DNA of 64,000 bases from Calditrichia bacterium (GCA_028284445.1 JANQRS010000023.1:62001-126000), one strand, 5' to 3'. Positions 43,371 through 53,922 are shown, counted from the first letter of the stretch. Translations and numbers: made by a program. The notes: a model not told the origin generated them from the sequence alone.

Positions 43371-43739
43371 CTATTTTTTCTTCTTCATTACTGCCCGGCG
43401 ACGTCCCTTACGAGTACGCGCATTTGTGCTTGTCCGCTGACCACGTGACGGCAATCCCATCTTATGACGGGTGCCACGATAGCAGCCGATATCAATCAAG
43501 CGCTTGATATTCATGTTAATCTCGGACCTCAGAGCACCTTCGACCTTGTGATTCTGCAAAATCGTTTCACGAATTTTACGAATTTCGTCATCGGTCAGCT
43601 TGTTCACCCGTTTTTGCGGGTCAACACCGGCTCCGGAGCAAATTTTCAAAGCAGAAGTCCGGCCGATACCAAAGATATAGGTCAGTCCAATGCCTACGGG
43701 CTTTGTTTTAGGTAAATCTACACCAACAAGACGCGCCAA
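43371..43739 (-). CDS. rpsM: 30S ribosomal protein S13
   Basis: Family signatures in the 122-residue product are [26 protein letters not shown], and the basic end [23 protein letters not shown]. It sits in the head of the 30S subunit and contacts the 50S subunit and P-site tRNA. It follows rpmJ by 57 bases. Confidence 0.98.
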   Translation of the reverse strand: MARLVGVDLPKTKPVGIGLTYIFGIGRTSALKICSGAGVDPQKRVNKLTDDEIRKIRETILQNHKVEGALRSEINMNIKRLIDIGCYRGTRHKMGLPSRGQRTSTNARTRKGRRRAVMKKKK

Positions 43740-43796
43740 AACGTCCTCCTTTTATACCTTAACTTTTGAAATCTCTCTCTGGAAACAAAGGAGATA

Positions 43797-43913
43797 TTAA
43801 CCTTGTCTCTGCTTGTGTTTCGGGTCTCTGCTACAAATTACCCGAACAACGCCTTTACGACGAATAATTTTACAGTACTCACAACGCTTTTTTACAGAGG
43901 CCTGTACTTTCAT
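43797..43913 (-). CDS. rpmJ: 50S ribosomal protein L36
   Basis: This 38-residue gene translates to [19 protein letters not shown], then a short strand and [12 protein letters not shown]. Zinc ligands Cys11, Cys14, Cys27 and His32 are present (the C+ form). It fills the gap between infA and rpsM, its standard place. Confidence 0.97.
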   Translation of the reverse strand: MKVQASVKKRCEYCKIIRRKGVVRVICSRDPKHKQRQG

Positions 43914-43925
43914 GACAGTATCCTT

Positions 43926-44144
43926 TTACTTATAGCGATAGGTAATACGCCCCCGGGTCAAATCGTAAGGTGAAAGCTCAAGCTTTACCTTATCTCCAGG
44001 TAATATCTTAATAAAGTGCATTCTCATTTTGCCGGAAACATGTGCTAATACTTCATGTCCACTTTCAAGGGCAACCTTAAAAGTTGCATTGGGAAGTGTT
44101 TCCTTAATTATGCCGTCTACGGCGATCGGTTGTTCTTTTGCCAC
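43926..44144 (-). CDS. infA: Translation initiation factor IF-1
   Basis: The 72-residue protein is a single OB-fold ([36 protein letters not shown]). IF-1 occupies the A site during initiation and enhances IF-2 and IF-3. It starts four bases after the map stop, so the two are likely coupled. Confidence 0.98.
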   Translation of the reverse strand: MAKEQPIAVDGIIKETLPNATFKVALESGHEVLAHVSGKMRMHFIKILPGDKVKLELSPYDLTRGRITYRYK

Positions 44145-44147
44145 GTG

Positions 44148-44915
44148 CTATCCTAACGGTGTCAATTGATGTTGAGTTAAAATTTCTGGCTCCCCATCAC
44201 GAATATGAACGGTGTGTTCATAGTGAGCTGAGGGTTTTTGATCCTGGGTGACGATTGTGAAACCGTCTGATGCTTCCGTTACAGTTTCCGTGCCGATATT
44301 GATCATCGGTTCAATTGCCAGGGTAAAGCCTGACTTTAACAGCGGGCCTTTTCCCATTTTACCATAATTGGGCACCTGCGGTTCTTCATGGAGCGCTTTA
44401 CCAATACCATGTCCGACCAGAGTGCGGACAACGCTATAGCCACGCGATTCCGCGTGCGCCTGGATACTGGCTCCAATATCACTCAGGCGATTTCCAGCCC
44501 GGGCTTTATCAATCCCTTTCATCAGGGATTCCCAGGTGGTTCGCATCAGCTCTTTCTTTTCACTGCTCACATTACCAATTGGAAAGGTATAGGCAGCATC
44601 GCCGTAATACCCTTCATACAAAACGCCAATATCGACGCTTACGATTTCCCCTTCTTCCAGCACACGCTTCTTGGACGGTACTCCGTGTACAACTTCTTCA
44701 TCCACGGAGATGCAGGCACTGGCAGGAAATCCGTATAGACCTTTGAAGGCCGGTATTGCTCCCTTGGAGCGAATAAACTTCTCGACCTTCTTATCTATTT
44801 CCCGGGTAGTAATCCCAGGTTTTAAGAATTCACTAATATACTCAAAACATTGGCCGACGATTTTTGCGCTATAGCGCATCAAATCTAATTCTTTTGCTGT
44901 TTTAATATTTATCAT
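44148..44915 (-). CDS. map: Type I methionine aminopeptidase
   Basis: The 255-residue enzyme removes the initiator methionine from nascent chains. Metal ligands of the pita-bread fold are visible: Asp in SVDIGVLYEG, Asp in YYGDAAYT, His in LVGHGIGKALHEEPQVPN, and glutamates in AIEPMINIG and YEHTVHI. There is no N-terminal zinc extension (type Ia). It lies between secY and infA, without adk, which often precedes it. Confidence 0.97.
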   Translation of the reverse strand: MINIKTAKELDLMRYSAKIVGQCFEYISEFLKPGITTREIDKKVEKFIRSKGAIPAFKGLYGFPASACISVDEEVVHGVPSKKRVLEEGEIVSVDIGVLYEGYYGDAAYTFPIGNVSSEKKELMRTTWESLMKGIDKARAGNRLSDIGASIQAHAESRGYSVVRTLVGHGIGKALHEEPQVPNYGKMGKGPLLKSGFTLAIEPMINIGTETVTEASDGFTIVTQDQKPSAHYEHTVHIRDGEPEILTQHQLTPLG

Positions 44916-44927
44916 CAGCGAGCCTGC

Positions 44928-46232
44928 TTATCTTCGGCCTTTTATCTTGCCGCCACGACTAAAGCCTTCGTAGTGACGCATATATAGGTGCGATTCAATT
45001 TGCTGGATAAAATCCAGCGCAACCCCCACGATAATCAACAGCCCGGTGCCGCCAAAAAAGGAGGCATAACCGAAGGATATATTGAAGCCTATTACAAGGA
45101 AGTAGGGAATTACAGCAACCAGGGCCAATGCAATCGAACCGGGTAGCGTAATACGGGTTAAGATGTTATCAAGATATTCTGCCGTTTTCTTACCGGGCCT
45201 TACACCGGGGATAAACCCACCCTGTTTTTTCAGGTTGTCGGCAACTTCTACCGGATTTAGAATAATCGCCGTGTAGAAGTACGTGAAGAAAACGATCATA
45301 ACTCCATAAACAGTCCAGTAAAACCAATGATCAAACGCGAAGAGATCACCAAGCCACAACGCAGCCTCATTTTCCGGAAACAAGGAGAGAACCGTGCTGG
45401 GCACAAACATGATCGCCTGGGCGAAAATAATCGGCATCACACCAGCGGTATTGATACGTAACGGAAAGTGCGAATTTACGCCACCATATACCTTTCGACC
45501 AACAACGCGCTTGGCATACTGAACCGGAATCTTGCGCTGTGCCTGCGTTAACCACACTACGAAGTAAATGATACCGAAGGCAATTCCAATCAGCAGCAAC
45601 TCAACCAGAATAGTACGATTATCATTCATGAACTCTTGCCATTCCTGTCCGAGAGCAGCTGGCAGCTGGGCAATAATTCCGGTAAAGATAATTAACGATA
45701 TCCCGTTTCCAATCCCTCGTTCGGTAATCTGCTCGCCCATCCACATAATGAGCATTACGCCTGTCGCCATCGAAAGCATCGTCAAAAGCTTAAATCCCCA
45801 TCCGGGATTTAAAGCCAGCCCTTGAGATTCAAGGAAGATGGCCACACCGAATGCTTGCATTGCAGAAATAGCGAATGTCGAATAACGCGTATATTGCGTT
45901 ATCTTCTTACGCCCTTCTTCGCCAGATTGCTGCAAACGCTGAATGGACGGCATAATAGCACCAAGTAACTGAAAGATAATCGAGGCACTGATATATGGCA
46001 TAATTCCCAAGCTAAACACAGCGGCCTTACTAAAGGCACCACCGGCGAAAAGATCGTAAAAACCAAACAAGCTGCCGGCAATACTTGCCTTAAACTCAGC
46101 CAATTTGGTCACATCAATACCGGGTGTAACAATCTGCGCCCCGACTCTTTCAAGTCCAAGAAGCAGAATTGTGAAGGTTAGTCGGGACCTGAGATCCGGA
46201 ATTTTGAAGATATTCTTAAACGTTTCTATCAT
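44928..46232 (-). CDS. secY: Preprotein translocase subunit SecY
   Basis: The 434-residue membrane protein forms the protein-conducting channel with SecE and SecG. Ten membrane helices are visible; the plug region follows the first (GSLFGFYDLFAGGAFSKA), and cytoplasmic loops with GVRPGKKTAEYLD bind SecA and ribosomes. Its ATG overlaps the rplO stop by four bases. Ends with the basic RGGKIKGRR. Confidence 0.98.
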   Translation of the reverse strand: MIETFKNIFKIPDLRSRLTFTILLLGLERVGAQIVTPGIDVTKLAEFKASIAGSLFGFYDLFAGGAFSKAAVFSLGIMPYISASIIFQLLGAIMPSIQRLQQSGEEGRKKITQYTRYSTFAISAMQAFGVAIFLESQGLALNPGWGFKLLTMLSMATGVMLIMWMGEQITERGIGNGISLIIFTGIIAQLPAALGQEWQEFMNDNRTILVELLLIGIAFGIIYFVVWLTQAQRKIPVQYAKRVVGRKVYGGVNSHFPLRINTAGVMPIIFAQAIMFVPSTVLSLFPENEAALWLGDLFAFDHWFYWTVYGVMIVFFTYFYTAIILNPVEVADNLKKQGGFIPGVRPGKKTAEYLDNILTRITLPGSIALALVAVIPYFLVIGFNISFGYASFFGGTGLLIIVGVALDFIQQIESHLYMRHYEGFSRGGKIKGRR

Positions 46233-46669
46233 AGCAGCGTTACCGCTCCTCCTGATTTTTCGATCTTCTCCTGGGCTGATTTGCTAATCGCATGCACTTT
46301 GATCTTCAACTTCTTCGAAACATCTCCATTTCCCAACACTTTCACCGGTACGCGCAACTTCTTAATCAATCCATTCTCACGAAGTACTTCCGGTGTAATT
46401 TCCGAACGAGCATCCAGTCCGTCCAAATCGCCAACGTTGACTACCTGGAAAGCAACTTTACCAACACGGTGAAAGCCGTACTTGGGCAGACGACGCTGGA
46501 TAGGCATCTGTCCACCTTCAAACCAGGCGCGACGCTTGGAACCGGAGCGAGAACGCTGTCCCTTATGTCCGCGTCCGGCAGTACATCCGGTACCAGATGC
46601 CTGACCACGGCCAATGCGCTTATCGCTATGTGTTGAACCGGGCGCTTTCTTAAGTGACCCTAAATCCAT
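46229..46669 (-). CDS. rplO: 50S ribosomal protein L15
   Basis: The 146-residue protein starts MDLGSLKKAPGSTHSDKR, with the glycine-rich RGHKGQRSRSGS segment that threads into 23S rRNA and the globular C-terminal part (ISKSAQEKIEKSGG). It overlaps secY, as in most spc clusters. Confidence 0.97.
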   Translation of the reverse strand: MDLGSLKKAPGSTHSDKRIGRGQASGTGCTAGRGHKGQRSRSGSKRRAWFEGGQMPIQRRLPKYGFHRVGKVAFQVVNVGDLDGLDARSEITPEVLRENGLIKKLRVPVKVLGNGDVSKKLKIKVHAISKSAQEKIEKSGGAVTLL

Positions 46670-46689
46670 GTATTACTCCTCTTGAAACT

Positions 46690-46884
46690 TTATGCTTCTT
46701 CAACTTTCACTAAATGAATCACTTTCTGGACCATCCCACGAATTTGCGGGTTGTCTTCTTTCACAACGCTCTGATTCATTCTTCTCAAACCCAAGGCATC
46801 CATAGTGAGCTTTTGTGGCTTCTTGGCGCCAATAATGCTCTTGACCTGGGTTATCTTGATTGATTTTGTTTTTTTCTTAGCCAT
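46690..46884 (-). CDS. rpmD: 50S ribosomal protein L30
   Basis: The 64-residue protein has [20 protein letters not shown] and [20 protein letters not shown], the standard L30 fold. It lies between rpsE and rplO. Length is normal for a bacterial L30. Confidence 0.96.
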   Translation of the reverse strand: MAKKKTKSIKITQVKSIIGAKKPQKLTMDALGLRRMNQSVVKEDNPQIRGMVQKVIHLVKVEEA

Positions 46885-46902
46885 AACGCCTTCCCGGAAC
46901 GA

Positions 46903-47409
46903 TTACATTGTATAGAGTTCTTTAACCGTCAACCCGCGCTTGCGAGCGATAGTAGAGGCATCTTCAAGTCTTTTGAGAGCAACCAGGGTGGCTTTCACAA
47001 CATTATGAGGATTTGCCGAACCCAGAATTTTTGTAAGAATATTGCGAACACCAACCATCTCACAGATCGCACGAACCGGACCACCGGCGATGACACCAGT
47101 ACCCGGAGAAGCAGGCTTCAGCACAACTTTACCAGCACCATACTTACCATATACTTCGTACGGAATAGTGCCGTCAACCAGAGCAACACGCACAATGCTC
47201 TTTTTGGCATTTTCAGTTGCCTTGGAAATTGCACTTACAACTTCATTGGCTTTACCAAGACCAATGCCAACGTGCCCATTGCCGTCACCAACAACAACGA
47301 TCGCGCTAAAGCTGAAACGACGACCACCTTTAACTACTTTGGCAACGCGGTTAATGTATACAACCTTTTCTTTCAGCTCTAATTCATGCGGATTAACTTT
47401 ATCGCTCAC
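46903..47409 (-). CDS. rpsE: 30S ribosomal protein S5
   Basis: A GTG at 47409, with GAGG six bases upstream, gives 168 residues and a family-like N-terminus ([20 protein letters not shown]). A longer frame to a TTG at 47454 has no ribosome site and adds an atypical leader. Core motifs are [17 protein letters not shown] and [21 protein letters not shown]5 lines the mRNA entry site and affects decoding accuracy. Confidence 0.95.
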   Translation of the reverse strand: MSDKVNPHELELKEKVVYINRVAKVVKGGRRFSFSAIVVVGDGNGHVGIGLGKANEVVSAISKATENAKKSIVRVALVDGTIPYEVYGKYGAGKVVLKPASPGTGVIAGGPVRAICEMVGVRNILTKILGSANPHNVVKATLVALKRLEDASTIARKRGLTVKELYTM

Positions 47410-47522
47410 AATAATCCTCTTTTCTCTCGGGTAATCATTAGCTACCCTTATCAACGATTTCTAACTATTCACACCTTCATTGACCGGCGGATAGATTTCC
47501 ACCCATCTTGTTCAACAGCTAT

Positions 47523-47867
47523 TTAGAACTTCAAGCCGCCTTCGCGAGCACCTTCAGCCAGAGCCTTGACCCGGCCGTGATACTTATAACCATTCCGGTC
47601 AAAAACAACTTTCTCGATTTTGCTCTTCTTAGCCATTGCCGCAACATGTTCGCCAACCAAACGACTAACTTCCACTTTAGTCTTGGCCTTTTTCAGCTTG
47701 GATGCGAGATCTTTGCTCAAATTGGATGCCCCAACAATTGTCTTGTTTGAGGAATCATCAATAATCTGTGCGTAGATGTTCTTTAAACTTCTATATACCA
47801 CCAGACGCGGTCTGTCGGTATCACCAGTAATTCTTCTTTTACGACGGGCATATGTTTTCTTTGCCAT
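47523..47867 (-). CDS. rplR: 50S ribosomal protein L18
   Basis: The 114-residue 5S-rRNA-binding protein has RPRLVVYRSLKNIYAQIIDD, and the end DRNGYKYHGRVKALAEGARE. Its basic N-terminal arm is somewhat short (KKTYARRKRRITGDTDRPR). It lies 18 bases downstream of rplF. The 113-base gap to rpsE is larger than most gaps in the block and shows nothing else. Confidence 0.97.
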   Translation of the reverse strand: MAKKTYARRKRRITGDTDRPRLVVYRSLKNIYAQIIDDSSNKTIVGASNLSKDLASKLKKAKTKVEVSRLVGEHVAAMAKKSKIEKVVFDRNGYKYHGRVKALAEGAREGGLKF

Positions 47868-47885
47868 TGCTCCAACGTCCCTTCA

Positions 47886-48422
47886 TTATTTCGCAGTTTT
47901 ACCGGCTTTGCGGCGTACAGTCTCTCCTTCGTACCGAATTCCTTTGCCTTTATATGGCTCCGGCGGACGGAACGAGCGTATTTTTGCAGCAACCTGACCA
48001 ACCAATACCTTGTCGATACCGGCAACTACAATCCTGGTCTGCTGCGGCACGTCGACTGTAATACCGTCCGGCGGCACAAAATAGATCGGGTGAGAGTAGC
48101 CAAGCGCCAGTTGAACCGCTTTGCCTTTCTTCTCCGCACGGTATCCAACGCCCTCAATCTGCAGAGTCTTGGCATATCCCTGAGTTACACCAACCACCAT
48201 ATTATTGATCAGTGTACGGGTCAGACCATGTAATGACCGCCATTTGCGTTCATCGGAGGGGCGCTCGACGGTAATAGTGCCGTCTTTTACTGTAACCTTG
48301 ATACCGGGATCAAGACTCTGGGCCAATTGTCCCTTCGGTCCCTTTACGGTCATTTCACCGCTTGAAGACTTTATCTCAACGCCTTGCGGGATTTCTATCG
48401 GTAATTTTCCAATACGTGACAC
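47886..48422 (-). CDS. rplF: 50S ribosomal protein L6
   Basis: The 178-residue protein starts MSRIGKLPIEIPQGVEI and has two L6 domains, with VTQGYAKTLQIEGVGYRA and the C-terminal RPPEPYKGKGIRYEGE signature. It lies near the sarcin-ricin region and factor-binding site. Confidence 0.98.
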   Translation of the reverse strand: MSRIGKLPIEIPQGVEIKSSSGEMTVKGPKGQLAQSLDPGIKVTVKDGTITVERPSDERKWRSLHGLTRTLINNMVVGVTQGYAKTLQIEGVGYRAEKKGKAVQLALGYSHPIYFVPPDGITVDVPQQTRIVVAGIDKVLVGQVAAKIRSFRPPEPYKGKGIRYEGETVRRKAGKTAK

Positions 48423-48450
48423 TTCACACCTCTTTAGGTTCTAAAATTTC

Positions 48451-48852
48451 TTACCAAACGTAACAGAGCACTTCTCCACCGACGCGCTGCCGGCGTGCTT
48501 CTCTTTCGGTAATAATACCCTTGGACGTACTGAGGATTGCAATCCCCATATTATTCTTCACACGCGGTAATTCATCGACACCAACGTAGAGACGACGTCC
48601 TGGCTTGCTCACTCTTTTCAGCTCGTGAATAACGGACTCCCCGCTTTGCGGCACATACTTCAGGAAGATACGAATGGACCCCTGAAGTCCGTCATCTATC
48701 ACGATGTAGTTCTGAATAAACTTCTGATCATACAGAATTTTTGTCATACTCTTCTTCAAACGCGAAGCCGGAATATCAACGATCCGATGATTGGCTTGAA
48801 TCGCATTGCGGATCCGTGTCAAAAAATCTGCAATAGGATCTGTCATGGACAT
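48451..48852 (-). CDS. rpsH: 30S ribosomal protein S8
   Basis: The 133-residue protein starts [18 protein letters not shown] and ends with [17 protein letters not shown] and [10 protein letters not shown]8 binds helix 21 of 16S rRNA and in E. coli represses the spc operon; a matching leader was not identified here. Confidence 0.98.
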   Translation of the reverse strand: MSMTDPIADFLTRIRNAIQANHRIVDIPASRLKKSMTKILYDQKFIQNYIVIDDGLQGSIRIFLKYVPQSGESVIHELKRVSKPGRRLYVGVDELPRVKNNMGIAILSTSKGIITEREARRQRVGGEVLCYVW

Positions 48853-48871
48853 AACTAAACTCTCCTAATGT

Positions 48872-49057
48872 TTACCAACTGGCCTTGGTTACGCCAGGGA
48901 TCTCGCCGTTATTTGCCAACTCTCTGAAACAGATACGGCAGATGCCGAATTTGCGGTAGTATGCTCTCGGGCGTCCGCAACGCCGGCAGCGATTATATTC
49001 TCTTACTTTAAATTTTTGCTTCCGCTTCGCTTTTGCGATAAGTGCTTTCTTAGCCAA
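48872..49057 (-). CDS. rpsN: 30S ribosomal protein S14, zinc-binding type Z
   Basis: The short 61-residue form has [20 protein letters not shown], giving a CxxC-x12-CxxC zinc site, so this is the C+ type common in Gram-positives and many deep lineages rather than the 89-101-residue form. It lies between rplE and rpsH. Confidence 0.98.
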   Translation of the reverse strand: MAKKALIAKAKRKQKFKVREYNRCRRCGRPRAYYRKFGICRICFRELANNGEIPGVTKASW

Positions 49058-49072
49058 GGTATATATCTCCCG

Positions 49073-49630
49073 TTAGTCTTTCTTCTTGAATGGCATACCA
49101 AAGTTCTTCAGAAGCTCAAATGCTTCTTCATCGCTGCTGGCGCTGGTTACGAATGTAATATTCAATCCGCGAATATGATCAACTTTATCAACGTTGATTT
49201 CAGGAAAGATAATTTGTTCGCGCGCCCCAACCGAGTAGTTACCGCGACCATCAAATGACTTGTCGGGCAGACCACGGAAGTCACGAATTCTCGGCACGGC
49301 CAGATTAATAAACCGTTCAAGGAACTCATACATCAGGTCGCCGCGCAGCGTTACCCGACAGCCAATTTTCATACCTTCACGAAGCTTGAAATTCGAGATG
49401 GACTTCTTGGCTGCTGTAATTTCTGCTTTCTGGCCAGTAATCATAGCCAACTCTTCTGCTGCACGTTCCAGTAATTTCGGATCAGCGATCGCATCACCCA
49501 CGCCCATGTTTACGCAGATCTTCTGCAAGCGGGGAATTTGCATAGGATTCTTATAGCCGAAGCGTTTCATCATTGCCGGCATAATATCGCTGCTAAATTG
49601 CTCTTTCAGTCTCGGTGTATAGTTTTTCAT
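49073..49630 (-). CDS. rplE: 50S ribosomal protein L5
   Basis: The 185-residue 5S-rRNA-binding protein has [20 protein letters not shown] and [20 protein letters not shown]. It forms part of the central protuberance and bridges to S13. The end FGMPFKKKD is typical. Confidence 0.98.
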   Translation of the reverse strand: MKNYTPRLKEQFSSDIMPAMMKRFGYKNPMQIPRLQKICVNMGVGDAIADPKLLERAAEELAMITGQKAEITAAKKSISNFKLREGMKIGCRVTLRGDLMYEFLERFINLAVPRIRDFRGLPDKSFDGRGNYSVGAREQIIFPEINVDKVDHIRGLNITFVTSASSDEEAFELLKNFGMPFKKKD

Positions 49631-49647
49631 TTTCCGAATAACCTTCT

Positions 49648-49971
49648 TTAAATAATTTCCTCACCGGCGCATTCCGGGTTCTTGGCAACTCGCACCTTGC
49701 TGCCATCTTTCAGCACTTTAAATCCAACCCGGGTCGGCAATCCGCTCTTCGGAGCAATCAACATCAGATTGGACATATGGATCGGCCCTTCGGCCTCCAG
49801 GATGCCGCCTTGCGGCAGCTGCTGGGTAGGACGCGTATGACGCTTGGTCATGTTCACGCCTTCAACAATCACCTGATTGGTATTGGGGAATACTTTCAGC
49901 ACTTTGCCCTTGGCTCCCCGGTCATCACCACTGATAACCACTACCATATCATCTTTTTTAATCTTCTTCAT
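49648..49971 (-). CDS. rplX: 50S ribosomal protein L24
   Basis: The 107-residue protein opens with [20 protein letters not shown], a KOW motif, then [18 protein letters not shown]24 starts 50S assembly by binding the 5' part of 23S rRNA near the tunnel exit. Confidence 0.98.
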   Translation of the reverse strand: MKKIKKDDMVVVISGDDRGAKGKVLKVFPNTNQVIVEGVNMTKRHTRPTQQLPQGGILEAEGPIHMSNLMLIAPKSGLPTRVGFKVLKDGSKVRVAKNPECAGEEII

Positions 49972-49988
49972 CTCTCGAACATCCTCTC

Positions 49989-50357
49989 TTATAACACTTC
50001 AGGTGCGAGTGATACAATCTTCATAAAGTCTTTTTCTCTTAATTCTCTGGCGACAGGACCGAAAATACGGGTACCCCGTGGCTCACCGTTCCCATCGAGC
50101 AAGACTGCCGCGTTCTCATCAAAGCGGATATAAGATCCGTCTCTGCGGCGAACTTCTTTCTTGGTCCGCACGATAACTGCCCGGGACACATCACCTTTCT
50201 TTACCGGGGCATTCGGGATCGCGCTCTTGACAGAGACTACAATGATATCACCGATCGAACCGTATTTTTTACCCGAACCGCCTAACACCCGAATACACAT
50301 AATTTTCTTGGCGCCAGAGTTATCGGCGACGCTCAACCGGGTCAATTCCTGGATCAT
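49989..50357 (-). CDS. rplN: 50S ribosomal protein L14
   Basis: The 122-residue protein has [38 protein letters not shown] and [19 protein letters not shown]. It lies at the subunit interface and contacts 16S rRNA helix 14. Length is exactly that of the family. Confidence 0.98.
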   Translation of the reverse strand: MIQELTRLSVADNSGAKKIMCIRVLGGSGKKYGSIGDIIVVSVKSAIPNAPVKKGDVSRAVIVRTKKEVRRRDGSYIRFDENAAVLLDGNGEPRGTRIFGPVARELREKDFMKIVSLAPEVL

Positions 50358-50382
50358 GACTTAACCTCAACGGCTTAATATA

Positions 50383-50637
50383 TTATTTCACTTTCTCAAT
50401 AATTTCTATGATGCGCCAGCGCTTGGTCTTGCTGTATGGCCGTGTTTCCATAATCTTGACCTTATCGCCAATATCGCAGGTATTTTCTGCATCGTGCGCT
50501 TTAAACTTGGTGGTTTGTTTCAGGAACTTCTTGTAAAGCTTATGCCTTACCGACCGTTCAACGGCAACCACAACAGTCTTGTCCATTTTATTGCTGACAA
50601 CAAGACCAACACGCGTTTTTCGAATACCTCGTTCCAT
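50383..50637 (-). CDS. rpsQ: 30S ribosomal protein S17
   Basis: This 84-residue OB-fold protein has [20 protein letters not shown], the hallmark of S17, then [19 protein letters not shown]. It binds the 5' domain of 16S rRNA early in assembly. Confidence 0.97.
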   Translation of the reverse strand: MERGIRKTRVGLVVSNKMDKTVVVAVERSVRHKLYKKFLKQTTKFKAHDAENTCDIGDKVKIMETRPYSKTKRWRIIEIIEKVK

Positions 50638-50657
50638 ATCTTAACAGTACCTATAGG

Positions 50658-50873
50658 TTATGATTCAACAGTTGGCTCGGAAATACCCAAATCATACTCG
50701 CGAAGGAGGGTCTTGATGCGGGCGATATCCTTCCGCACGATCCCGATTCTGCTGGGACTGACCATCTGATGGGTTGCCTTCTGAATCCGCAGATTTGCCA
50801 TTTCATCAAGCAAATCTTCAAGCTTTTCTTTTAACTCTTCCGCAGGAAGCGTTCTATATTCCGAAGCTTTCAT
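50658..50873 (-). CDS. rpmC: 50S ribosomal protein L29
   Basis: The 71-residue helical hairpin has LPAEELKEKLEDLLDEMANL, then MVSPSRIGIVRKDIARIKT. L29 sits at the tunnel exit beside L23. It lies five bases downstream of rplP. Confidence 0.96.
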   Translation of the reverse strand: MKASEYRTLPAEELKEKLEDLLDEMANLRIQKATHQMVSPSRIGIVRKDIARIKTLLREYDLGISEPTVES

Positions 50874-50878
50874 TCGAT

Positions 50879-51298
50879 CTATTCTCCAACTACTTTACGG
50901 GTCACAAACTTGGTCTTGATCGGGAGCTTATGAGCAGCAAGACGCATCGCTTCTTTGGCGATGTCTTCCGATACACCGGAGAGTTCAAACATAATTCGTC
51001 CCGGTTTCACAACAGCTACCCAATACTCCGGCGACCCTTTACCTTTACCCATACGGGTTTCCGCAGGCTTCTTGGTTACAGGCTTGTCCGGGAAAATCCG
51101 AATCCAGACCTTACCACCACGCTTGATGTAACGGGTCATGGCGATACGAGCTGCTTCGATCTGACGGCTGGTAATCCAATGGGCTTCCATTGCTTTCAAG
51201 CCGTACTGTCCAAAGGTCACCTGGCTGCCGCGCTGGGCTTTGCCCCGCTTGCGACCGCGCTGATGTTTTCTATACTTAATTCTTTTGGGCATTAACAT
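50879..51298 (-). CDS. rplP: 50S ribosomal protein L16
   Basis: The 139-residue protein starts [16 protein letters not shown], and has the family motifs [16 protein letters not shown] and [16 protein letters not shown]. It contacts A- and P-site tRNA elbows. The gap to rpsC is 13 bases. Confidence 0.98.
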   Translation of the reverse strand: MLMPKRIKYRKHQRGRKRGKAQRGSQVTFGQYGLKAMEAHWITSRQIEAARIAMTRYIKRGGKVWIRIFPDKPVTKKPAETRMGKGKGSPEYWVAVVKPGRIMFELSGVSEDIAKEAMRLAAHKLPIKTKFVTRKVVGE

Positions 51299-51311
51299 GG
51301 GTCAATTCTCC

Positions 51312-51947
51312 TCACGCTTTCTCGCCAATAACTTCACCGTGATAAATCCATACTTTTACGCCGATACAACCATAGGTTGTAATCGCAGTGGCAGTCGCAT
51401 AGTCAATATCCGCGCGCAGGGTATGCAGCGGGATGCGGCCTTCCTTGTAGCTTTCGGTACGGGCCATTTCTGCACCGCCCAATCGTCCGGAGGTCGTAAT
51501 CTTGATCCCTTCGGCACCAAGACGGATCGACGACGTAATCGCACGCTTCATCGCACGGCGGAAAGACACTTTGCCTTCCAACTGACGAGCGATATTCTGG
51601 GCAACCAGGTACGCGTCCACTTCCGGATGCTTGATCTCGCTGATGTTAATCTGGATCTCTTTGTTGACGAGCTTCTTCAGCTCTTCCTTCAACTTATCGA
51701 CCTCAGCACCTTTCTTGCCGATTACCACACCCGGACGCGCCGTGTGAATCGTAATCAGAATGCGACGGGCGGTACGCTCGATCTCAACTCGCGAAATGGC
51801 GCCGTCAGACATACGCTGACGAACATACCGGCGAATCAACAAGTCTTCATTGAGCTTGTCGGCAAAATTCTTCTCATCAAACCACTGTGAGTTCCAGGTC
51901 TTGATGAAGCCAAGTCGATATCCAATCGGATTACTTTTCTGACCCAA
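51312..51947 (-). CDS. rpsC: 30S ribosomal protein S3
   Basis: The 211-residue protein starts [18 protein letters not shown] and has the KH domain loop [16 protein letters not shown], then [12 protein letters not shown] and the end [13 protein letters not shown]. It forms the mRNA entry helicase with S4 and S5. It has no extended C-terminal tail. Confidence 0.98.
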   Translation of the reverse strand: MGQKSNPIGYRLGFIKTWNSQWFDEKNFADKLNEDLLIRRYVRQRMSDGAISRVEIERTARRILITIHTARPGVVIGKKGAEVDKLKEELKKLVNKEIQINISEIKHPEVDAYLVAQNIARQLEGKVSFRRAMKRAITSSIRLGAEGIKITTSGRLGGAEMARTESYKEGRIPLHTLRADIDYATATAITTYGCIGVKVWIYHGEVIGEKA

Positions 51948-52061
51948 ACTATTATCCTCCGAAATACAATCTTTATCGCACGGATTGCCGAGTGAGCAAA
52001 TCCGGCTTTATTCAACAACTGTTTTGTCATTCAACTGACGGCGCCGGGCACAGTCAGATTA

Positions 52062-52406
52062 TCAGCCTTTGTCTTCGATAGTGATCGAGATATGGCTTGT
52101 CTTGCGGCGAATCCGGCCTACACGTCCCATGGACATCGGACGAAAGCGGCGCAGGGTTGGTCCCTGATCTACGGATGCGCTCTTGACGAAAATATCGGAT
52201 GTAGAAATGGTGCCGGATTCGTCGCGGTCGTAGAAATTCGACACCGCGGAACGCAAGGTCTTTTCGATTGCGCCGGCAGCCCGCTTCGGGGTAAAGTGAA
52301 GAATATTCAATGCTTCTTCAACATTCTTCCCCTTGATCATGTTGAGCACACGTCTCACCTTAAGGGGCGACATCCTAACATATTTTTGTTTTGCTACAGC
52401 TTTCAT
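52062..52406 (-). CDS. rplV: 50S ribosomal protein L22
   Basis: I chose the ATG at 52406 (GGGAAG five bases upstream), giving 114 residues starting MKAVAKQKYVRMSPLKVRRV, over the ATG at 52433, which lacks a ribosome site. The conserved end with RRFRPMSMGRVGRIRRKTSH is the beta-hairpin that reaches into the exit tunnel. The gap to rpsC is 114 bases. Confidence 0.95.
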   Translation of the reverse strand: MKAVAKQKYVRMSPLKVRRVLNMIKGKNVEEALNILHFTPKRAAGAIEKTLRSAVSNFYDRDESGTISTSDIFVKSASVDQGPTLRRFRPMSMGRVGRIRRKTSHISITIEDKG

Positions 52407-52467
52407 TTTCTTCCCAAACGTTTTGTATGGCATCTTTCGGCCAATAGCCGCTTACCAGCAAGCAGGT

Positions 52468-52752
52468 TTAGCGAACTCTTGAGCCCCGCTCAGATTTCCC
52501 GGCATGACCGCGGTAAGTGCGGGTCAATGCAAATTCACCGAGTTTATGTCCAACCATGTTTTCAGTTATGTATACCGGGATGAACTTGATCCCGTTATGC
52601 ACAGCGATGGTATGACCGATATATTCCGGCGGAATTGTGCTTCTACGTGCCCAGGTTTTGATGACCTTTTTTTGCCCCTGGTCATTCAGATTCTGAATTT
52701 TCTTGTAGAGCTTTGGCTCGATGTAAGGACCTTTTTTTAAAGATCTGGACAT
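52468..52752 (-). CDS. rpsS: 30S ribosomal protein S19
   Basis: The 94-residue protein starts [18 protein letters not shown] and has [19 protein letters not shown] and [19 protein letters not shown]. It sits in the 30S head and contacts S13. The length is typical. Confidence 0.98.
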   Translation of the reverse strand: MSRSLKKGPYIEPKLYKKIQNLNDQGQKKVIKTWARRSTIPPEYIGHTIAVHNGIKFIPVYITENMVGHKLGEFALTRTYRGHAGKSERGSRVR

Positions 52753-52765
52753 ATTCTCAACTTCC

Positions 52766-53590
52766 TTACTTGCGACGTTTAACGATCAACTTAGATGACT
52801 GCTTACTTTTCTTACGTGTCTTCAGCCCTTTGGAGAGCTGCCCCCAGGGTGAACAAGGATGGCGTCCACCGGAGGACCGGCCTTCGCCACCACCCATCGG
52901 GTGATCTACCGGGTTCATCGCAACGCCACGCACATTCGGGCGGCGACCTTTCCAGCGGGAGCGACCGGCTTTACCAAGCGACATATTGAAGTGGTCGGAA
53001 TTACCAACACTACCGAGTGTCGCAAAGCAGTTCAGGCGAAACTTGCGAATTTCACCGGAAGGCATCTTCAGCAAGGCATACCCACCTTCTTTTGCCATCA
53101 GCTGTACGCTTGCGCCAGCGCTTCTGGCAACCTGACCACCTTTACCGGGCACCATTTCGATATTGTGAACAGTCATACCCAGCGGAATCTTTTCCAGCGG
53201 CAAGGCATTTCCCGGGCTGATTGCAGCGTTTTCACCTGCAACAACGGTATCACCAACATTCAGCTTATCCGGTGCAAGGATGTAGCGCTTTTCGCCGTCA
53301 GCATAGAACAGCAGAGCTATCCGCGCACTGCGATTCGGATCGTATTCGATGGCAGCAACTTTGGCCGGCACATCGTGCTTATTACGCTTGAAATCAACAA
53401 TCCGATATTTTCTTTTGTGTCCACCGCCACGCTGCCATGACGTAATACGTCCTTTATTATTACGACCGCCGCTTCTGCTCTTAGATTGAACCAGCGCGCG
53501 CTCCGGCTTTTGCTTCGTAATGTCTTCTCTGGAGACATCAATGCGAAAGCGCAGGTCGGGTGTGGTCGGTTTATATTTCTTTAAAGCCAT
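52766..53590 (-). CDS. rplB: 50S ribosomal protein L2
   Basis: The 274-residue protein has [29 protein letters not shown]-type basic [16 protein letters not shown], and the highly conserved [19 protein letters not shown] with the peptidyl-transferase-near His. It ends in [12 protein letters not shown]2 is needed for subunit association and peptide bond formation. Confidence 0.98.
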   Translation of the reverse strand: MALKKYKPTTPDLRFRIDVSREDITKQKPERALVQSKSRSGGRNNKGRITSWQRGGGHKRKYRIVDFKRNKHDVPAKVAAIEYDPNRSARIALLFYADGEKRYILAPDKLNVGDTVVAGENAAISPGNALPLEKIPLGMTVHNIEMVPGKGGQVARSAGASVQLMAKEGGYALLKMPSGEIRKFRLNCFATLGSVGNSDHFNMSLGKAGRSRWKGRRPNVRGVAMNPVDHPMGGGEGRSSGGRHPCSPWGQLSKGLKTRKKSKQSSKLIVKRRK

Positions 53591-53619
53591 AATCCTTCTC
53601 CGGGACTCAGAACATTAGG

Positions 53620-53922
53620 TTATGTTGTTTCAATAAAATCAAGCTTACTATCTTCATCGAGCGTTACAAACGCCTTTTTGTAGCTGGAGGTAAAACCGGA
53701 TACCCGGCCACCTTTTGTGAAACGCTGCCGGGGCTTGCCCTTCACGTTTACAATGCGTACGCTCTTAACACCCACGTTGAAACGCTTCGCAATCGCATAC
53801 TTTACTTCAATCTTATTGGCGTTCTTATGCACCTTGAAGATATACTGATTGCTTTCTTCCTGAATCCGGAGGGCTTTTTCCGTCAGGATGGGCTCAATGA
53901 CAACTTCTCTGGGATCTCTCAT
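53620..53922 (-). CDS. rplW: 50S ribosomal protein L23
   Basis: The 100-residue protein has EPILTEKALRIQEESNQYIF and IKYAIAKRF-like EVKYAIAKRFNVGVKSVRI. L23 is the docking site for trigger factor and SRP at the tunnel exit. Its start overlaps the rplD stop by four bases. Confidence 0.97.
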   Translation of the reverse strand: MRDPREVVIEPILTEKALRIQEESNQYIFKVHKNANKIEVKYAIAKRFNVGVKSVRIVNVKGKPRQRFTKGGRVSGFTSSYKKAFVTLDEDSKLDFIETT